From positions 22,497 through 86,496 of the forward strand of contig NZ_AWZV01000030.1 of NCBI RefSeq assembly GCF_000472545.1: 64,000 bases of DNA, in the 5' to 3' direction. Made by a program: the position numbers and the translations under genes. The notes beneath the pieces were generated by a model. It searched no databases and was not told where the DNA came from. It saw only the letters and a list, made by a program, of their open reading frames with translations. How positions within the stretch are numbered: the first letter of the stretch is position 1; the number at the start of each line of letters is the position of its first letter. Below, in pieces: positions 60,702 through 64,000 of the stretch. Source of the stretch: Burkholderia sp. WSM2232. Lineage in GTDB: Bacteria; Pseudomonadota; Gammaproteobacteria; Burkholderiales; Burkholderiaceae.

Positions 60702-62327
60702 ATGTTACGTCTAAGCGAAATCAAACTCCCGCTCGATCACCCCGAAAGCGCTCTAGAGGCCGCCGTTCGCGCGCGGCTCGCGGAACTCGGTGTGGCGCGT
60801 GACGGGCTCGTCCGCTACTCGGTGTTCCGGCGCGCGCACGACGCGCGCAAGCGCTCGGACATCAAGCTCACCTATATCGTGGATGTGGAGGTGACGGACG
60901 AGGCCGCGGCGCTCAAACGGATCGCCGACGTGCCGCATTGCGCAGTCACGCCCGACATGACTTACCGGTTCGTCGCGAAGGCGCCGGCGCAGTTCGCGGG
61001 GCCCCGTCCGGTAGTGATCGGCATGGGGCCGTGCGGGTTGTTCGCCGGGCTGATCCTCGCGCAAATGGGCTTCCGGCCGATCATCCTCGAGCGCGGCAAG
61101 GCGGTGCGCGAGCGCACCAAGGACACCTTCGGACTGTGGCGCAAGTCGGTGCTGAACCCGGAGTCGAACGTGCAGTTCGGCGAAGGCGGCGCGGGTACGT
61201 TTTCGGACGGCAAGCTCTACAGCCAGATCAAGGACCCCAGGCACTACGGGCGCAAGGTGCTGGACGAGTTCGTGCGAGCCGGCGCGCCGGAGGACATTCT
61301 TTATCTGAGCCGGCCACACATCGGCACCTTCCGTCTGGTCAGCATGGTCGAGAAAATGCGCGCGACCATCCATGAGCTGGGCGGCGAAGTGCGTTTCCAG
61401 ACGCGGGTGGACGATATCGACATCGATCAGGGCAAGGTGCGCGGGCTCAAGCTCTCGACGGGCGAGACGCTGCGCTGCGACCACGTCGTGCTCGCGGTCG
61501 GCCACAGCGCGCGCGACACCTTCCAGATGCTGCACGATCGGGGCGTCTATATCGAAGCCAAGCCGTTCTCGCTCGGCTTCCGGATCGAGCACCCACAAGG
61601 CGTGATCGACCGCAGCCGGTTCGGCAAGTTTGCCGGCCACAAGCAACTGGGCGCGGCGGACTACAAGGTCGTGCATCACTGCAGCAACGGGCGCGCGGTG
61701 TACAGCTTCTGCATGTGCCCCGGCGGCACGGTGGTCGCGGCGACCTCGGAGCCCGGGCGCGTGGTGACCAACGGCATGAGCCAGTATTCGCGGGCCGAGC
61801 GCAATGCGAATGCGGGAATCGTCGTGGGCATTACGCCCGACGACTACCCCGGCGGGCCGCTCGCCGGCATCGCGTTTCAACGCAAATGGGAAGAGCGGGC
61901 GTTCGAGCTCGGCGGCGGCAACTATATGGCGCCGGGTCAGCTGGTTGGCGATTTCATTGCTGGGCGGCCGTCCACGTCGCTCGGTTCGGTCGTGCCGTCC
62001 TATAAGCCAGGGGTGCATCCCACAGATCTGAGCACGGCGCTTCCTGATTACGTCATCGAGGCGATCCGTGAAGCTCTGCCGCAGATGGAGAAGAAGATTG
62101 CCGGCTTTGCGATGCATGACGCCGTGCTGACGGGCGTCGAGACGCGGACGTCGTCGCCGATCCGCGTGCGCCGCAAGGACGACTATCAGAGCATGAACGT
62201 CGAAGGGCTGTATCCGGCCGGAGAGGGAGCGGGTTACGCTGGCGGGATCTATTCAGCGGCTATCGACGGAATCGAAGTGGCCGAAGCTCTGGCCTTGAAG
62301 ATGAGCGGGACGCTGGCGGGGCGGTAA
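60702..62327 (+). CDS. FAD-dependent oxidoreductase with flavoprotein C-terminal domain
   Basis: A 541-residue flavoprotein of the family annotated as uncharacterised FAD-dependent dehydrogenases. A small N-terminal domain (LRLSEIKLPLDHPESALEAAVRARL) precedes the FAD Rossmann motif VIGMGPCGLFAGLILAQMGFRPIILERG near residues 105-130. FGEGGAGTFSDGKLYSQIKD and GLYPAGEGAGYAGGIYSAAIDGIEVAEALA are typical of the family. The start at 60702 gives the usual length. The physiological substrate is unknown. It is divergent from paaA but carries its own upstream gap. Confidence 0.88.
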   Translation: MLRLSEIKLPLDHPESALEAAVRARLAELGVARDGLVRYSVFRRAHDARKRSDIKLTYIVDVEVTDEAAALKRIADVPHCAVTPDMTYRFVAKAPAQFAGPRPVVIGMGPCGLFAGLILAQMGFRPIILERGKAVRERTKDTFGLWRKSVLNPESNVQFGEGGAGTFSDGKLYSQIKDPRHYGRKVLDEFVRAGAPEDILYLSRPHIGTFRLVSMVEKMRATIHELGGEVRFQTRVDDIDIDQGKVRGLKLSTGETLRCDHVVLAVGHSARDTFQMLHDRGVYIEAKPFSLGFRIEHPQGVIDRSRFGKFAGHKQLGAADYKVVHHCSNGRAVYSFCMCPGGTVVAATSEPGRVVTNGMSQYSRAERNANAGIVVGITPDDYPGGPLAGIAFQRKWEERAFELGGGNYMAPGQLVGDFIAGRPSTSLGSVVPSYKPGVHPTDLSTALPDYVIEAIREALPQMEKKIAGFAMHDAVLTGVETRTSSPIRVRRKDDYQSMNVEGLYPAGEGAGYAGGIYSAAIDGIEVAEALALKMSGTLAGR

Positions 62328-62421
62328 GCATGCTGGTGGTCGGGCGTGGCCGGTGATCCCGGTCGCGGCCGCCGGCGCCAATCGTGCACAATGCCCGTTT
62401 CGCCTCAAGTCAGATATTGGA

Positions 62422-63693
62422 ATGACCATTCGCTCCCTGGCCGCGGCATGCGGCGCTGCGCTACTTTGCCAGTTTGCAGTTTCCCTGCCCGCCGCAGCCG
62501 CCGAAACGTCGGCGCACTGGGTCGCCGCGTGGGCGACCGCGCTGCAAGCCATCCCTCAGCGGTCGGATCTGCCGCCACTGTACCGGGCGCCGGAAGTCGC
62601 TGGGCGCACCGTTCGGCAGATTGTTTATCCAACGTTGTCGGGAGGCTCTGCCCGGATCCACCTCAGCAATAAGTACGGCGCGACGCCACTGACGATCGAG
62701 GATTTGCGCATTGCTCGATCATCGGGCGGCGCGGCGGTGTCTGAGGCCGGTGGCGCACGTGTGACGTTCAGTGGAAGGGCGAGTGTGAGCATCCCGCCGG
62801 GCCGCGAGCTAGACAGCGATCCAATTGTGATGGCCGTTGCGCAAGGCGCGCCTTACGCGATTAGCGCGTTCATGGGGCCGCAGCAGCGCGTCGTGGCGTG
62901 GCACCGCGTATCGAACCAGCTGAACTACGTTTCGAGTCCCGGCAATCACACGGCGGACGCTTCGGCAGCCGCGTTCCGCGGACGGTTCACGCAATATCTG
63001 TGGGTAACGGGACTGTCCGTGGACGCGGCGCCTGATTCAACGGCAATCGCGGCCATCGGCGATTCGATCACGGACGGCATGCGCTCCAGCCTGAACCAGA
63101 ACCGCCGCTGGCCCGACGTGCTAGCGCGACGGCTGGCCAGTTCGGCAAGCCGCTCGACGGCGGTGATCAATCTCGGTATCAGCGGCAACCGGCTGCTGAA
63201 CGATTCTCCCTGCTACGGCGAAGCGCTGGTCACGCGCTTTGGCCAAGACGTGCTCGAACGGCCTGGCGTCAAGGCGGTCGTGCTGCTAATCGGTATCAAC
63301 GACATCAACTTCGCGGCGATGCCGGCGCGCAATGGTCTGGACTGTGATTTCCCGCATGCTGCGGTGACGGCCGCCGACCTGATCTCGGGCTATCAAAGGG
63401 TCATCGCGACCGCGCGGCATGCTGGAGTGAAGGTGTTCGGAGGAACGTTGACGCCTGCGGCGCTTGCGCCCGAGCGGGAAAACATCCGGCTCGCCGTCAA
63501 CCAGTGGATCCGGTCAAGCCATGCATTCGACGGCGTCGTGGATTTTGACGCCGCACTGCGCGATCCGGCGCTGCCGGCCCGTTTGCAGCGCCAATACGAT
63601 AGCGGCGACCACATTCATCCGAGCGATGCCGGTTATGCGGCGATGGCCGACGCGATTCCCACTGGCGCAATCGTGAGTTCGGCGCTCAGGTGA
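62422..63693 (+). CDS. Secreted SGNH/GDSL hydrolase
   Basis: A 423-residue exported esterase-type hydrolase. Residues 1-27 form a signal peptide (MTIRSLAAACGAALLCQFAV). The SGNH blocks are intact: IGDSITDG with the nucleophile Ser near residue 212, LGISGNR, LLIGINDIN and the His/Asp pair in DHIHPSDAGY. An N-terminal extension of about 170 residues (WVAAWATALQAI, SGGSARIHLSNKYG) is beta-rich, as in lipase/acylhydrolase proteins of this subgroup. The substrate is not predictable. It likely cleaves acyl esters in the periplasm. Confidence 0.9.
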   Translation: MTIRSLAAACGAALLCQFAVSLPAAAAETSAHWVAAWATALQAIPQRSDLPPLYRAPEVAGRTVRQIVYPTLSGGSARIHLSNKYGATPLTIEDLRIARSSGGAAVSEAGGARVTFSGRASVSIPPGRELDSDPIVMAVAQGAPYAISAFMGPQQRVVAWHRVSNQLNYVSSPGNHTADASAAAFRGRFTQYLWVTGLSVDAAPDSTAIAAIGDSITDGMRSSLNQNRRWPDVLARRLASSASRSTAVINLGISGNRLLNDSPCYGEALVTRFGQDVLERPGVKAVVLLIGINDINFAAMPARNGLDCDFPHAAVTAADLISGYQRVIATARHAGVKVFGGTLTPAALAPERENIRLAVNQWIRSSHAFDGVVDFDAALRDPALPARLQRQYDSGDHIHPSDAGYAAMADAIPTGAIVSSALR

Positions 63694-64000
63694 ACCGTGA
63701 GCCGCCAAAAAGTTTCGAGCGAACCCTTGTCATCAGGCTGTGCGTGACCTAGTATTTCGCTCCTCGTCTGCGAACGAGGAGCCGCGGCGGAAACCAGCGG
63801 CAATGGCGTGAACGATGTTTTAAGCGAAAGCAAAAAATACAGTTGACGAACCATGAAAGAGTCTTCATAATCTCGCTTCTCTGCTGCTGATGCAGCAACG
63901 CAGAACGAAGCGGTGCCGGGTAGTTGAAGCAGGCGCTGCGGAGTGAGCGGACCGATCTTTAAAAACTAGCAGCCGATAAGTGTGGGCGCTTGATGCGCGA
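63694..64000 (+). promoter_or_regulatory. rRNA operon promoter and leader (start)
   Basis: The last 300 bases carry the start of an rrn operon leader. TTGACG (63843-63848), 17 bp, CATAAT (63866-63871) is a strong promoter, with an A-rich stretch just upstream (AAGCAAAAAATACA) like an UP element. The leader contains GATCTTTAAAAACTAG (63954-63969), a boxA-like antitermination element typical of Burkholderia rrn leaders. The 16S gene itself lies beyond the window. Confidence 0.8.

Overview
The window is a GC-rich, gene-dense stretch of a betaproteobacterial chromosome. Gene content, codon bias and Burkholderiaceae-typical families (DUF2957 lipoproteins, the paaABCDE plus TetR-type paaR arrangement, a one-piece indolepyruvate oxidoreductase, DUF2242 and DUF2846 lipoproteins) point to Burkholderia or, more likely, Paraburkholderia. 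This is inferred from protein content, not from a database search. No tRNA, insertion sequence, prophage or CRISPR array was seen. The window ends inside the leader of an rRNA operon whose promoter is visible, so the 16S gene should start just beyond it.

Layout. 1-6.2 kb: a dipeptide/oligopeptide ABC transporter (dppA partial, then dppBCDF) with a translationally coupled TraB/GumN-type protein. 6.3-8.1 kb: a TPR-glycosyltransferase-like protein. 8.3-12.8 kb: a minus-strand 5-oxoprolinase locus (pxpB, pxpC, pxpA) with a DUF969/DUF979 membrane pair, divergent from a MarR-type regulator. 13.6-26.2 kb: housekeeping genes, namely 5-formyl-THF cyclo-ligase, a lytic transglycosylase, an NDUFA9-like protein, a GST, the CCA-adding enzyme, DUF2905, a MidA-like methyltransferase, a pteridine-reductase-like SDR, folB, ttcA, glmU and glmS.

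26.2-41 kb is the accessory part. It holds lipoproteins (one frameshifted), small hypothetical genes, an IclR regulator, a small basic secreted peptide, a Mut7-C protein ending in a heptanucleotide repeat array, a degraded Lys/His-rich repeat gene, a hydroxyisobutyrate-dehydrogenase-like enzyme, a LysE exporter, a candidate free-standing sRNA with anti-Shine-Dalgarno loops, an OmpW porin and two tandem DUF2957 lipoproteins.

41.2-47.8 kb: argC, a PEBP protein, an orphan LuxR-type response regulator, pyrE and maeB. 47.9-60.6 kb is an aromatic-catabolism block: a fused indolepyruvate/arylpyruvate oxidoreductase, 4-hydroxyphenylpyruvate dioxygenase with a divergent Lrp/AsnC regulator, and the phenylacetyl-CoA epoxidase operon paaABCDE followed by a DUF1835 gene and paaR. 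A perfect 16-bp palindrome overlaps the paaA promoter. Arylpyruvates from aromatic amino acids could be oxidised to arylacetyl-CoA by the first enzyme, and phenylacetyl-CoA is the substrate of PaaABCE, so the block plausibly works as one route. 60.7-63.7 kb: a FAD-dependent oxidoreductase and a secreted SGNH hydrolase, then the rrn promoter.

The most notable items are the candidate sRNA (36763-36823), the paa operator/promoter overlap, the DUF1835 gene inside the paa transcription unit, two perfect DnaA boxes in an AT-rich gap (30.3-30.5 kb), the 36-bp GKH-repeat gene remnant (34.4-34.7 kb) and the frameshifted lipoprotein (27.1-27.5 kb).
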